Assembly: GCF_900607235.1 (NCBI RefSeq)
Contig: NZ_LR027848.1
Coordinates: forward strand, 248,001 to 312,000
DNA from: Olivibacter jilunii
GTDB lineage: Bacteria > Bacteroidota > Bacteroidia > Sphingobacteriales > Sphingobacteriaceae
Direction: 5' to 3'
Length of the DNA: 64,000 bases
The notes below the pieces were generated by a model. It was not told the origin of the DNA and did no database searches. It saw nothing but the letters and a program-made list of their open reading frames with translations. The first letter of the stretch is position 1, and each line of letters opens with the position of its first letter. The position numbers were made by a program, and so were the translations under genes. Shown here piece by piece: positions 32,504 to 42,175 of the stretch.

Positions 32504-34654
32504 TTATTCGGCAAGGGTCATCTCATCCACCAAATGTTTCGCTCCTGCAAACTTATCCATGATAAACAAAACGTAGCGAATATCAACGGCAATTGTCCGT
32601 TGGAGTTGCTGATCAAAAATCACATCGCCTGCCATTGCTTCTATATTACCATCGAAAGCAATACCGATTAACTCCCCTTTTCCGTTGATGACCGGGGACC
32701 CCGAGTTTCCACCGGTTATATCGTTATTGGTGAGGAAATTTACAGGCATATACCCGGCACGATCAGCATATCTCCCAAAATCTTTCGTCTTATACAGGTC
32801 GATCAATCTTTGAGGGAGATCAAATTCTTCATCCTTTGGCTTGTATTTTGCAATCGTCCCTTTCAACGTTGTGTAGAAGTTCTCTTTCGCATCATTTCGA
32901 GGATCGGCAGGAAGCGCGGTTATTTTACCATACGTTAAGCGCAAAGTACTATTGGCATCGGGGTAATATATTTTTTTCGGGTTAGCTTTGCGCATTCCTT
33001 CCACCATCAACCTAAATGCCCGCTGGAAATTAGCCTCTTCTTTCTTTTGCTCTTCATCGGTGTAGCGATACCGAGTCATTAAATCAGATGAAAGAAGAAA
33101 GAGTGGGTCTTGCTCGATCTGCTCCGCTTGCGGATTGGTTAAAAAAGTAAGCAGCTTCTCTTCTGAAGAAAATATACTCGATTCAAATGCCTGCTTAATA
33201 TAATTATTAAAAGTGCCGCCGTTTGCCCGACTAAGAGAATCAACACGAGGAGCTAGGCCTCCTGCTTTAGCCTTGCTTGCATATAGATTCAACTCCGCAG
33301 CCAATACATCTTGTTCCAACGGCAGATACAGCTTCTCATATTGACTTGCGATCTCTGTTTTCAGGCTCGACTTAAGTTCCGCCTTTTTGGCATCGGTACC
33401 ATCGGCATAAATTAACAGCGCCCTTCCCAAAACATAAGGCAGCGAGGCAAAGTTACTTGAACGTAACATACCCATCATGTAATTATCATGACGACTTTTT
33501 TCGTTAGTCAATTCATAATAGCGATTGATGGTCTCTATTACCTTCCCAAATCGGGCTTTATTGTCTTTTTTGTTTGCCCATTGGTTGAATTTTGATTCTT
33601 CCGCTCGCTTGGTGGCAGCGGTTTGATGCTTGCTAAGTGCATCAATCATTCCTTGCCTGTTTTTCCAATAATTTGCGACCTGTGCGTATTTTGAAGCATA
33701 TTCAAGCTTTACCTGCTGATTTTGATCCATATGCTTCTTCATGTTATCCATACCAACTTTGGATGCTTCAACCCAAGCCGGATACGCAAAGTTCACATTT
33801 TGGTCAATTCCGGCAGCAGGCATCCACCGATTGGTTCGCCCGGGATAACCCAGTATCATCGCAAAGTCGTTCTCCTGAAAACCCTTCAAGCTGACGGGTA
33901 GGTGATACTTAGGTTTTAACGGAACATTATTTTCGTTGTATTCGGCCGGATTGCCCTCTCTATCGGCATATACGCGAAATAACGAAAAATCGCCTGTGTG
34001 ACGTGGCCACTCCCAATTATCGGTATCACCTCCAAACTTTCCTATGCTATTCGGCGGTGTGCCTACCAATCTAACATCATTATAATCTTGGTATACAAAG
34101 TAGTAGTATTCGTTGCCATTGTAAAACGATTTTACAGAGACTACATATTTTCCTCCTTCACTATTTTCCTGTTCAATATGTGCAATTTCTCGATTAATTA
34201 CCTGCTCCCGTTCAAACTCGCTCATCTGGTCATTCACTTTACTCAGGATACGCTTTGACACGTCGTCCATCCGCACAAAGAAGCGGACGGAAAGCGATTT
34301 AGGTTTTAACTCGTCTTGCTTACTTCGAGCCCAAAAGCCATTCGTCAGATAGTCGTGCTCAGGCGTAGACAGTTCAGCAATAGCACCATATCCGCAGTGA
34401 TGGTTAGTCAAGACTAAGCCGTCTTTCGAAACGATTTCAGCCGTACATCCTCCGCCGAATTGAACAATGGCATCTTTTAAACTTGAGTGGTTAATACTAT
34501 AGATTTCATCAGATGTCAGCTGTAATCCCATCTTTTGCATATCCCGGTGGTTCAATCGGTCAATATGCATGAGAAACCACATTCCTTCATCGGCTCTGAC
34601 AACGGTGAATGGAAGTAAGAGCAAAAATAAGAACCAAATTTTCTTCGTTTTCAT
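32504..34654 (-). CDS. S46 family dipeptidyl-peptidase (DPP7-like)
   Basis: S46 enzymes are secreted or surface serine exopeptidases of Bacteroidota that release dipeptides. The 716-residue protein has a signal peptide (KIWFLFLLLLPFTVVRA), then EGMWFLMHIDRL. The catalytic His lies in LVLTNHHCGYGAI (His85/86), with an Asp expected in the DNWEWPRHTGDFSLFRVY region. The catalytic Ser653 is in GGNSGSPVING. The following FDGNIEAMAGD has Gly after FD; as I recall, Asp/Glu-specific DPP11 enzymes carry Arg in this area, which would favour a DPP7-type hydrophobic preference. A promoter-like site lies about 85 bases upstream. Confidence 0.93.
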   Translation of the reverse strand: MKTKKIWFLFLLLLPFTVVRADEGMWFLMHIDRLNHRDMQKMGLQLTSDEIYSINHSSLKDAIVQFGGGCTAEIVSKDGLVLTNHHCGYGAIAELSTPEHDYLTNGFWARSKQDELKPKSLSVRFFVRMDDVSKRILSKVNDQMSEFEREQVINREIAHIEQENSEGGKYVVSVKSFYNGNEYYYFVYQDYNDVRLVGTPPNSIGKFGGDTDNWEWPRHTGDFSLFRVYADREGNPAEYNENNVPLKPKYHLPVSLKGFQENDFAMILGYPGRTNRWMPAAGIDQNVNFAYPAWVEASKVGMDNMKKHMDQNQQVKLEYASKYAQVANYWKNRQGMIDALSKHQTAATKRAEESKFNQWANKKDNKARFGKVIETINRYYELTNEKSRHDNYMMGMLRSSNFASLPYVLGRALLIYADGTDAKKAELKSSLKTEIASQYEKLYLPLEQDVLAAELNLYASKAKAGGLAPRVDSLSRANGGTFNNYIKQAFESSIFSSEEKLLTFLTNPQAEQIEQDPLFLLSSDLMTRYRYTDEEQKKEEANFQRAFRLMVEGMRKANPKKIYYPDANSTLRLTYGKITALPADPRNDAKENFYTTLKGTIAKYKPKDEEFDLPQRLIDLYKTKDFGRYADRAGYMPVNFLTNNDITGGNSGSPVINGKGELIGIAFDGNIEAMAGDVIFDQQLQRTIAVDIRYVLFIMDKFAGAKHLVDEMTLAE

Positions 34655-34737
34655 ATGTTTTTATGTGTGTAATATTCTTTGCCGAGACAACTAATCGGTT
34701 AAATAATTGGATCTCGACAAGGTGTTAAGTAAGGCAA

Positions 34738-34768
34738 CAAAGATGCATTTTATTTATCTGCTATGCAA
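34738..34768 (-). promoter_or_regulatory. Promoter of S46 peptidase gene
   Basis: On the minus strand TTG (plus 34766-34768), a 20-base spacer and CATCTTTG (34738-34745), one base from TAnnTTTG, give a leader of about 75 bases. Confidence 0.5.
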
Positions 34769-34778
34769 ATACCCCTAC

Positions 34779-37190
34779 TTATTGGCTAATAAGGGTTTTC
34801 TCTTTGTTTTTTATGCTATCAGGCTGCTGCTTCTGTTCGGGGGCAGTCACAGCATCTTTTTCTTTATTGGGCGTATCGGGTTCCGGCGTTTTAACTCCTT
34901 CTTTTCGCTTTACGGTTGGCATTTGTTTTGTCATTTTCTTAGATTGCGTAGAATCGACTTGCAAACTGTCCTTTGCCGAACCTTCCGTGCTGTCTGCTAC
35001 AGGTTCGGAGGCAATAGAAATGGGGTTAATAATCTCTTCTTTACTTTTTGGTCTATCTTTTGGTTTCCAAATAAAACCAGGTAGTATCTCTTTATCTGGA
35101 TCAAATGCAGCAACCGGCGTATAGCTAGTCTCGGTTTTACGGATATTGAGTATTTCGGAAACCTCGTTGTTATTAAATAGGATCTTTATTCGCGCACCGA
35201 TACTTTTGGTCATGCCATTTATCTTATTATCTTCCTGTGTGTAGTAAATGCTTTCAGCATTTCCGTCAACGTACATCAGTGCTAGTTTGTTATCGGTAAA
35301 GAAGCCGGTAATCTTTCGCCCTTTTACCTGATTAAACTTAACCGAATCGAGTTGTGTACTAACGATAAAGGCATTGCTTTTTAAAAGCATATTATCTAGC
35401 TTTTGATTTTTCAGTTGCATATAAATGGTATCACCGGATAGCTGCGAACCCTGTGCCCAGATCATGGGATTGCCATAACATCTGATAACAGAATCGGGAT
35501 AACCGTAATAAGCCGAATCGGCACGTGCCTGTAAATCCGATTTAAAAATACGCATGTGATGGTAAGCCTTCACAATCCGGGTTCTAGCGGTGTCTAGGTT
35601 ACTCGAATCTCTTGGCGACCGATCCAAAGCCGACGCTTTTGCCAATAATAAAGAGCTATCTGCCTGCCCTATCTTCGGAATGCTGCCGATGGAGTCGATT
35701 AATAAACTATCAGCCGCCAGCTCACTGCTGATCAATTCTCGCTGTGTTTTGGCAATCGAATCATCACGAAGCTTGGTACTCTTGGCAATCACCTTTTTAA
35801 TACCTTCTTCGTTAAGCTCTTTTGTATGTACTTTTTTATAGGTACTATCTTCAGAAGCCAGCTTCATCAAAGAGTCCGCCGACAAATCAGGCTTCTTTAT
35901 TCGTATCGTACTGTCTAATAAGGATTCAGCGTTTAAACTATCACTCAAAAGAGCAGATTTTTTTACTCGGTTCAAACTATCTATGCCAACTAATTGGGTA
36001 GAATCGGTCGAAGTTGAATCCAGGGATGCAGTCCCCAAACTATCGGTAGCTGCTTCGGTAAAATCCTCTTCTTCCTCCGCATCTAAATCGCCTCCATCCC
36101 GCCGCAAATTAAGTTCAATAGGTTTATAATCCCTCAAAAAAATGACGCGTGAATACAACGTATCAGCAGCCATATAAACCGAATCTGTACCGGATTTCGG
36201 TGAATTAACTAAGGAGTCGTTCCGTATGGAATCTCGCGAAGCTAACAGCAGATTATCCTGTCCCAAAGTATCAGTAGCTAGGCTGTCCTTCGAGCTCTTC
36301 TTGGCCGTTGAGTCGTTATTTACCACCATAATCATATAGGCCTTATCCGTCATGGTAATACTCTCGTCCTTTTTTAGATAAACACCTCGCTGGCCATATA
36401 AAATTCCTTGTTGTACCGTATCAATAAATACAACATTCTTGATCGCCCGTCCATAACCCTGCTTACCATCATAATAAAGGCTATCACCACGCAAAAATTT
36501 ACTTCCTTCGGTGTACAGGTTATTTTTTCCAAAACGTGCCCGGTCGGTTTCAGTATGGTAGTCGCCGTTTTCTGTATAGAGGTTACCACCGTTTTTGCCT
36601 TTTATATTGGTAGGGCCATAAAAGTAGGCCATTTTTGAAAGCGAATTGTAGCGTAGCGTATCGGTAAAAATATTGGACTCGGGTGTACGGACCACTACAT
36701 CATGCCTAAAATAGGCATCCGAGCTGTTTTCGAAGTAGTAACCGATTTTACTATTGAGAGTATCCTTTTGGTTGACAATGCGTCCACCTCCGGTATAGGT
36801 TCCTATTTTCGAGTTGAGGTTATAGGTAAGGTGATTCGTTGTTAAGACAGCACCTTTTGTATCTACCATCCTCACATTATTTGTTAATATGGCAATTCGA
36901 TCATCTTTTATATAGTGAAGCTTATCGGCGTATACCACCGTACCATTCGGCTGGGTAATAACGACGTTTCCAAACGCATCAAAAAAGCGTTCCTCCGGAT
37001 TATAGTCTGAACTATCTGCTGATAGCGTGCTACCTTCATGTAAAAAAACAGGTTTATAAAATCGATTGACCCCCCACTCCTTCCGCGCCTCATAATCCCG
37101 TGAACTGATTAACCTTACTTCCTTTTGCGCTTGCACAAAAAAAGGAAGTATACAGCATAACCAAGTTAACAGTATAGTACATTTCTTCAC
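34779..37190 (-). CDS. OstA/LptA-like protein of Bacteroidota with Ser/Asp/Leu-rich insertion
   Basis: The 803-residue protein starts at a GTG (37188-37190), as no ATG fits the signal peptide CTILLTWLCCILPFFVQAQ. The N-terminal 270 residues are a beta-taco OstA-like region with many short repeats (VVYADKLHYIKDDRIAIL, NHLTYNLNSKIGTYTGGG, NIFTDTLRYNSLSKMAYFYG). Residues about 300-540 form a low-complexity region full of DSL/DST/SLD triplets. A second OstA-like stretch follows (ADSAYYGYPDSVIRCYGNPMIW, GDTIYMQLKNQKLDNMLLKS), then a charged tail. Such proteins are thought to help LPS transport or outer-membrane assembly. The GTG follows TACCTTTG by four bases. Confidence 0.85.
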   Translation of the reverse strand: MKKCTILLTWLCCILPFFVQAQKEVRLISSRDYEARKEWGVNRFYKPVFLHEGSTLSADSSDYNPEERFFDAFGNVVITQPNGTVVYADKLHYIKDDRIAILTNNVRMVDTKGAVLTTNHLTYNLNSKIGTYTGGGRIVNQKDTLNSKIGYYFENSSDAYFRHDVVVRTPESNIFTDTLRYNSLSKMAYFYGPTNIKGKNGGNLYTENGDYHTETDRARFGKNNLYTEGSKFLRGDSLYYDGKQGYGRAIKNVVFIDTVQQGILYGQRGVYLKKDESITMTDKAYMIMVVNNDSTAKKSSKDSLATDTLGQDNLLLASRDSIRNDSLVNSPKSGTDSVYMAADTLYSRVIFLRDYKPIELNLRRDGGDLDAEEEEDFTEAATDSLGTASLDSTSTDSTQLVGIDSLNRVKKSALLSDSLNAESLLDSTIRIKKPDLSADSLMKLASEDSTYKKVHTKELNEEGIKKVIAKSTKLRDDSIAKTQRELISSELAADSLLIDSIGSIPKIGQADSSLLLAKASALDRSPRDSSNLDTARTRIVKAYHHMRIFKSDLQARADSAYYGYPDSVIRCYGNPMIWAQGSQLSGDTIYMQLKNQKLDNMLLKSNAFIVSTQLDSVKFNQVKGRKITGFFTDNKLALMYVDGNAESIYYTQEDNKINGMTKSIGARIKILFNNNEVSEILNIRKTETSYTPVAAFDPDKEILPGFIWKPKDRPKSKEEIINPISIASEPVADSTEGSAKDSLQVDSTQSKKMTKQMPTVKRKEGVKTPEPDTPNKEKDAVTAPEQKQQPDSIKNKEKTLISQ

Positions 37191-37194
37191 TTGG

Positions 37195-37202
37195 CAAAGG
37201 TA
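37195..37202 (-). promoter_or_regulatory. -7 element of the OstA-like gene, four bases from GTG
   Basis: Minus-strand TACCTTTG is followed by CCAA and the GTG start. No TTG box is seen at the expected distance. Confidence 0.45.
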
Positions 37203-37394
37203 CCTAAATAAATAGCTTGATGGAATGTTTTAAGAAATTTTAACAAAGACTTTCGATCGCGAATCGTCACGTGGATACGAGTGTAGCAAAGATTTCTCGT
37301 TTATAATTAAGAACACACTTTATCGATGTATTTCTACATATTGCATATAACCGTTAATTTGCCTAAGTTCGATCATTATCATAAAAGCAAACTT

Positions 37395-39209
37395 ATGTAT
37401 ATACCAAAGCACTTCTCTTTCCTTCTTATTTTTCTTTTAATTGCCCTTAATGCCTGTGCGCAAAGCGTGCACCAAGAAGATATCCAGCAGGTATTAGCTC
37501 AAAAAAAACAAAGCTTATCCCAAACGATCGCGTTGAATAATCAGACAGGCCTAGTTCCTATTAAGGGACTAAGAGATTTAAAGATAGCCAGTATTGATCT
37601 GGGTTTTGAACAGTCAAACCAATTTAATACTATGTTATCTCGTTATGCTTCTGTTGACACTTATCGGGGAGATGCAAATCTGGCATCCTTGCAGCTATTA
37701 AGTGAGCAGATAAAATTTCATAACCTGCTTATTATTCAACTTGCAAAAGATGTAGCCGCCAGTCAAACGATACTCGACTTCATCAAAAATGAAATAGCGA
37801 GCAAGAAGGTAATCATCTGCGGTTTTGGTTCGCCGCAAAAATTGGCTTTGCTCGATGAACTTGATGTTCCGATTATTTGGTCGACCGATACCACTGTGAT
37901 TGCCGCGCAAAACAGTGCCTCGGCTATTTTTGGCGGAATTGCCATTACCGGGAAATTGACGACGAACATTTCGCCCCGCTTCCCGGCAGGCAGCGGCTTT
38001 ACCACCATTAAAACACGATTAGGTTACGATTTGCCTGAATCAGTTGGAATAAAGAGCGTAAACTTGACCGATCCAATAGGTAAGATTGTCAGGGAGGCCA
38101 TTGCAGAACAAGCTACCCCCGGGGCCGTTGTAATGGTCATAAAAAACGGTACGGTTATTTTTGAAGAGGCCTACGGCTTCCACACTTATGAAAAACAGCG
38201 ACAGACACTCACTTCTGATATTTTTGACATGGCTTCTATCAGCAAAATTACAGCTACCACGCCAGCTGTAATGCGCTTATATGAAGAAAAAAAAATCGAC
38301 CTTAATCAAACGATCGGCCACTATCTTTTTCAGGCAAGACAGACCAATAAAAGTAATGTAAAATTACGCGATGTTATGCTCCATCAAGCAGGTTTTGTTC
38401 CCTTTATACCCTTTTATAAAAATCTTAAACCGGGAGATGTCAGCAGCGACTCCTCCGCTACACACAATGTAAAAATAGCTGATGGACGCTATTTATTGAG
38501 TGATTATTACCGAAAAGTTATGTGGCCCGAAATGCTTCAATCGAAGTTGGAAACACCCGGAAAATATGTTTATAGCGACATTAGTATGTATGTAATGAAG
38601 GAGGTAGTTGAACAGCAAGCCTCTGAGCCTATTGAAACCTATGTACAGGAACAATTCTATCAACCTTTGGGCATGTATAAAACCGGTTACAATCCGCGAC
38701 GACGTTTTGCGAAAGAAGAAATCGTACCGACCGAACGGGATACGTATTTTAGGGACACACTTCTACAAGGCTATGTACATGACCAAGGTGCAGCCATGGC
38801 CAATGGGGTTGCCGGGCATGCCGGAATATTCAGTACGGCAAACGACTTAGCTATTTATGGACAAATGCTACTGAACAAAGGCACTTATGGAGGCGAGATT
38901 TACTTTGCCCCACGGATTGTTGAAGAATTTACCGGCAAGCAATCAACCGTTAGCAGAAGAGGCCTGGGATTTGATCGGAAAGATCCTGACACAAGCAAAG
39001 CTTATCCTTCTGCATTGGCTTCAGCTGCGACCTACGGCCATACGGGTTACACGGGCACTTGCATTTGGATAGATCCGGAACATCAATTGACTTACATTTT
39101 TCTATCAAATCGTGTTCATCCGAGCGTAACAAACAAGTTGTATGAGCTAAATATTCGTTCCAGGATTCAGGATGTAATTTACGAAGCGATTGCTAAGGGG
39201 CTCGAATAA
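37395..39209 (+). CDS. Serine hydrolase (beta-lactamase family) with GH3 C-terminal domain, lipoprotein
   Basis: I choose the ATG at 37395 (604 residues) because it begins a lipoprotein signal, YIPKHFSFLLIFLLIALNAC. Residues about 35-215 resemble the C-terminal domain of GH3 beta-N-acetylglucosaminidases (GLVPIKGLRDLKIASIDLG, ASAIFGGIAITGKLTTNISP). The rest is a class C beta-lactamase/DD-peptidase-type serine hydrolase with SISK (Ser281, Lys284), a Tyr393-Ser-Asp motif and HTG (549-551). Many Bacteroidota carry a GH3-plus-beta-lactamase fusion of about 1000 residues; here the GH3 catalytic domain is absent. It probably acts on cell-wall muropeptides or related amides in the envelope. bshA follows co-directionally. 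Confidence 0.82.
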   Translation: MYIPKHFSFLLIFLLIALNACAQSVHQEDIQQVLAQKKQSLSQTIALNNQTGLVPIKGLRDLKIASIDLGFEQSNQFNTMLSRYASVDTYRGDANLASLQLLSEQIKFHNLLIIQLAKDVAASQTILDFIKNEIASKKVIICGFGSPQKLALLDELDVPIIWSTDTTVIAAQNSASAIFGGIAITGKLTTNISPRFPAGSGFTTIKTRLGYDLPESVGIKSVNLTDPIGKIVREAIAEQATPGAVVMVIKNGTVIFEEAYGFHTYEKQRQTLTSDIFDMASISKITATTPAVMRLYEEKKIDLNQTIGHYLFQARQTNKSNVKLRDVMLHQAGFVPFIPFYKNLKPGDVSSDSSATHNVKIADGRYLLSDYYRKVMWPEMLQSKLETPGKYVYSDISMYVMKEVVEQQASEPIETYVQEQFYQPLGMYKTGYNPRRRFAKEEIVPTERDTYFRDTLLQGYVHDQGAAMANGVAGHAGIFSTANDLAIYGQMLLNKGTYGGEIYFAPRIVEEFTGKQSTVSRRGLGFDRKDPDTSKAYPSALASAATYGHTGYTGTCIWIDPEHQLTYIFLSNRVHPSVTNKLYELNIRSRIQDVIYEAIAKGLE

Positions 39210-39354
39210 TACTTGACATAGACTTAACAATTACTACAGAAAATAACGTTTAATTTGCAGCCACATTGAACGATGAATCATGCAATTGGGTGCATATTAT
39301 TTAGTTACATCCATTGTTTATCGTCAGTTGTTATAAAACTTATTGTATTATCAA

Positions 39355-40497
39355 ATGAAGATAGGTATTGTATGTTACCCAACATTTGGAGGTAGCGGTG
39401 TGGTGGCTACAGAATTGGGCAAGGGCTTGGCCGCTAATGGGCATCAGGTACATTTTATTACGTACAGTCAACCCGCGCGACTTGATTTCTTCTCTGCGAA
39501 TCTATTTTACCATGAGGTAAGTATATCCAAATATCCGCTATTCGATTTCCCGCCGTATGAATTGGCTTTAGCCAGTAAACTGGTTGATGTAGTCCGCTTC
39601 GAAAAACTCGATCTATTACATGTACATTATGCGATACCGCATGCTTCTGCGGCTTTCATGGCCAAGCAGATACTGGAAACCTATGGGATTCGCATTCCGG
39701 TAGTTACGACGCTTCACGGAACCGACATTACCTTGGTGGGAAAAGATCCAAGTTATAATCCGGTAGTCACCTTTTCGATCAATCAGTCGGACGGTGTCAC
39801 TGCGGTATCCACTAATTTGAAAGAAGACACCATCAAACATTTTGAAGTAGCCAAAGATATCCGGGTGATCCCTAATTTTATCGATTTGACGCGGTTTAGC
39901 TTAAAGCCCCGCGAGCATTTCAAAAAAGCCATCGCCCCCGGTGACGAGCGCATTTTAGTCCATACATCGAACTTTAGAAGAGTAAAGCGGACATCCGATG
40001 TGATCAAAGTCTTCCAAAAAATCCAGGAAAAGGTACGATGTAAGCTTTTAATGGTAGGTGACGGGCCCGATCGGGTAAATGCTGAACAGCTCTGCCGAGA
40101 TTTAGGTGTTTGTAACGATGTGCGCTTTTTAGGGAAGCAGGACGCCATTGAAGAAATACTTTCGGTTGCGGATCTCTTTATGATGCCGTCCGAGTCAGAG
40201 AGTTTTGGTTTAGCAGCCTTGGAAGCAATGGCTTGCAGTGTGCCGGTTGTTTCGTCCAATGCAGGCGGTTTACCGGAACTGAATGTGGATGGTGTAACGG
40301 GCTTTCTGGATGACGTGGGTGATATTGATCGCATGGCAGCCCACGCGGTTTATATACTTGAAGACAACGACCGGCTGGCAACATTCAAAGCAGCTGCTTT
40401 AGCGCGCGCTAAGGAATTTGATTTAGGATTAATTTTACCGGTTTACGAGAATTATTACCAGGAAGTGATCGATCAAGTAAAAGCGAGTGTTATATAA
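39355..40497 (+). CDS. bshA: N-acetyl-alpha-D-glucosaminyl L-malate synthase
   Basis: BshA is a GT4 glycosyltransferase that makes GlcNAc-malate, the first step of bacillithiol synthesis. The ATG at 39355 gives 380 residues; the four preceding in-frame codons start with TTG and are not needed. The front motif MKIGIVCYPTFGGSGVVATELGKGLA, HVHYAIPHASAAFMAKQIL, and VTTLHGTDITLVGKDPSY are characteristic of BshA. The GT4 EX7E motif region is present in PSESESFGLAALEAMAC. bshB and bshC are not in the window. The gene ends at a perfect bidirectional terminator. Confidence 0.94.
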   Translation: MKIGIVCYPTFGGSGVVATELGKGLAANGHQVHFITYSQPARLDFFSANLFYHEVSISKYPLFDFPPYELALASKLVDVVRFEKLDLLHVHYAIPHASAAFMAKQILETYGIRIPVVTTLHGTDITLVGKDPSYNPVVTFSINQSDGVTAVSTNLKEDTIKHFEVAKDIRVIPNFIDLTRFSLKPREHFKKAIAPGDERILVHTSNFRRVKRTSDVIKVFQKIQEKVRCKLLMVGDGPDRVNAEQLCRDLGVCNDVRFLGKQDAIEEILSVADLFMMPSESESFGLAALEAMACSVPVVSSNAGGLPELNVDGVTGFLDDVGDIDRMAAHAVYILEDNDRLATFKAAALARAKEFDLGLILPVYENYYQEVIDQVKASVI

Positions 40498-40536
40498 ACA
40501 AGTAAGGAGGTTCCACGAGGAACCTCCTTACTTGTT
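40497..40536. terminator. Bidirectional terminator between bshA and lactonase genes
   Basis: An 18-base perfect stem (left arm 40497-40514, right arm 40519-40536, ending CTTGTT) with a four-base loop ACGA serves the two convergent genes. TTTTAT follows on the plus strand; the minus side continues into TATATAACAC, a weaker T tract. Confidence 0.85.
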
Positions 40537-40550
40537 TTATGAGTTAACCA

Positions 40551-41681
40551 CTATTCATCAAACAGCACACAAACCGGCGCCCCTATTTCTATACGGTTTC
40601 CTGTGTTTTTTAATCTACCTGTCTGCTCATCGCGTGCGAATACAATGACATCATCAGTGTATTGGTTTGCCACCAAAAGATGCTTTCCGTCGGGAGAAAT
40701 AGCAAAATTTCGCGGCCCCTTACCTTCTACCGACTGATTTCCAACATAAGATAGTTTCCCATCCTTCTTGTTAATGGCATAAATCGCCATATCATTGGCT
40801 TCGCCCCGATTCGAGGCATATAAGAATTTACCATCCGGCGATATATGAATATCTGCTGCTCCAACATCTCCCTTATAAGAAGGCGGCAACATACTAATTT
40901 CCTGTATAGCTGTTAATTGCCCATCACTATAAGCATAAACCGTAACAGCAGCCTTCATTTCCTGAACAAGGTAAACATATCTCCCATCCTTAGCGAACGT
41001 AATATGTCGTGGACCACTGCCCGGAGACGCCTTCGCTACTTTTGCTTCTGTTGATAGCGGTGCGTTTTTATTCAATGCGTCATAACCATATACATTAATA
41101 CGATCAGTACCGAGATCTTGCACCAACAGGAATCTTCCATCGGGCGACAAAGTTGCCGAATGAACGTGAGGCTTTTCTTGTCTACTTTTATCCGGCCCGC
41201 TTCCTTCATGCTTTATCAATTGGACTTTTTCCGTCAAACTGCCATCAGGTTGAACTCCAAAAACGGTAAGGCTTCCGCCGGAATAGTTGGATACCACCAC
41301 ATGGTTATCTTTTTGATCCACTATAACATGACAGGGGCTGTCGCCATGCGTTAGTTGTGTATTCAGTAAAACAAGTTTACCATCCGTAGGATGATATTTA
41401 AACGCACTAACCGCTCCTTCCCCGGTATTTAATTCGTTCACGGCGTAGAGGTATTTCTTGTCGGCACTCAATGCCAAAAAGGATGGGTCAGACGACGCAA
41501 CCTCATTTTTATACGTTAAGCTTCCGGAACTTGGATCAAAAGAGTACACATAAATCCCTTTGCTTTTGCCTGTATTGGTATAGGTTCCAATAAGAACATT
41601 AATCGTTTTTGTTTGAGCTTTTAATACCATGGGCAATAAAATCATGCAACCTAACAAGCGGCATATATTAACAGGTTTCAT
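40551..41681 (-). CDS. Lactonase family protein (7-bladed propeller, Pgl-like), secreted
   Basis: The ATG at 41679-41681 gives 376 residues with a signal peptide, KPVNICRLLGCMILLPMVLKAQ; an upstream in-frame codon would add ten residues with no signal character. The body is a 3-carboxymuconate cyclase/6-phosphogluconolactonase-type propeller (LIGTYTNTGKSKGIYVYSFD, PHVHSATLSPDGRFLLVQDLG, GSGPRHITFAKDGRYVYLV, GKGPRNFAISPDGKHLLVAN). The repeated SPDGRFL/SPDGKHL motifs mark the blades. With a signal peptide it is more likely periplasmic than a cytosolic pentose-phosphate enzyme, so the substrate is open. Confidence 0.88.
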   Translation of the reverse strand: MKPVNICRLLGCMILLPMVLKAQTKTINVLIGTYTNTGKSKGIYVYSFDPSSGSLTYKNEVASSDPSFLALSADKKYLYAVNELNTGEGAVSAFKYHPTDGKLVLLNTQLTHGDSPCHVIVDQKDNHVVVSNYSGGSLTVFGVQPDGSLTEKVQLIKHEGSGPDKSRQEKPHVHSATLSPDGRFLLVQDLGTDRINVYGYDALNKNAPLSTEAKVAKASPGSGPRHITFAKDGRYVYLVQEMKAAVTVYAYSDGQLTAIQEISMLPPSYKGDVGAADIHISPDGKFLYASNRGEANDMAIYAINKKDGKLSYVGNQSVEGKGPRNFAISPDGKHLLVANQYTDDVIVFARDEQTGRLKNTGNRIEIGAPVCVLFDE

Positions 41682-41731
41682 AAATGATGTTTTATAAAAC
41701 CAAGTATACATAAAATATTAAGTACCATCAA

Positions 41732-42082
41732 TTAATTTTCGCGATTCGTCCCGAAAAGGCTGCTCAAAATCATTTGAATAACGGCTGTTAAAATAGCGAA
41801 GAACATGGCCGAGAAAAAGCCACTGACCGAAAATCCACTCATGATGCTACTGACTAACATGACCATCAGAACAGTGATAATAAAAGATATTAAGCCCAAG
41901 GTTAAGATATTCAAGGGCAAGGTAAAAAAGCGTAGGATTGTACCTACCGTAGCATTGGCCAAAGCAATCAATATGCCGGCAAGCATGGCACTCCAAAAAC
42001 CGGAAACTTCCGCTCCGGGAACAACGTAAGCCGCTCCCATAACGGCTAAACCGGTAATAATTAATTCAATGATAAATCTCAT
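41732..42082 (-). CDS. Phage holin family 4 / YvlD-like small membrane protein
   Basis: This 116-residue protein has four predicted membrane helices: MRFIIELIITGLAVMGAAYVVP, then FWSAMLAGILIALANATVGTIL, LPLNILTLGLISFIITVLMVML, and FFSAMFFAILTAVIQMIL. The PGAEVSGFW and FTLPLNILTLGL segments are typical of the YvlD/phage_holin_4 family, common in chromosomes and not a sign of a prophage. Function is unknown. It is divergent from rimP and lies 50 bases upstream of the lactonase gene. Confidence 0.85.
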   Translation of the reverse strand: MRFIIELIITGLAVMGAAYVVPGAEVSGFWSAMLAGILIALANATVGTILRFFTLPLNILTLGLISFIITVLMVMLVSSIMSGFSVSGFFSAMFFAILTAVIQMILSSLFGTNREN

Positions 42083-42175
42083 ACATTTTTTCTTTAGCTA
42101 TTACACAAACGAGTTTAGACCGAAAATGTTTAAAAAATCTATCCTGTATTTCGTTGTATCAAGAAAATCAACTAT

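Noticed and set aside
34804-35124. Plus-strand frame antisense to the OstA-like gene 3' end
   Set aside because: Its Ser/Gly-rich translation comes from the reverse of an Asp/Lys/Pro-rich tail; no independent evidence.
39783-40334. 183-codon open frame antisense to bshA
   Set aside because: bshA is fully supported in the other direction, and the antisense translation has no recognisable family or signal.
41732-42082. Holin-like gene as sign of a prophage
   Set aside because: YvlD/phage_holin_4 proteins are common chromosomal membrane proteins, and no phage structural, lysis or integrase gene is nearby.
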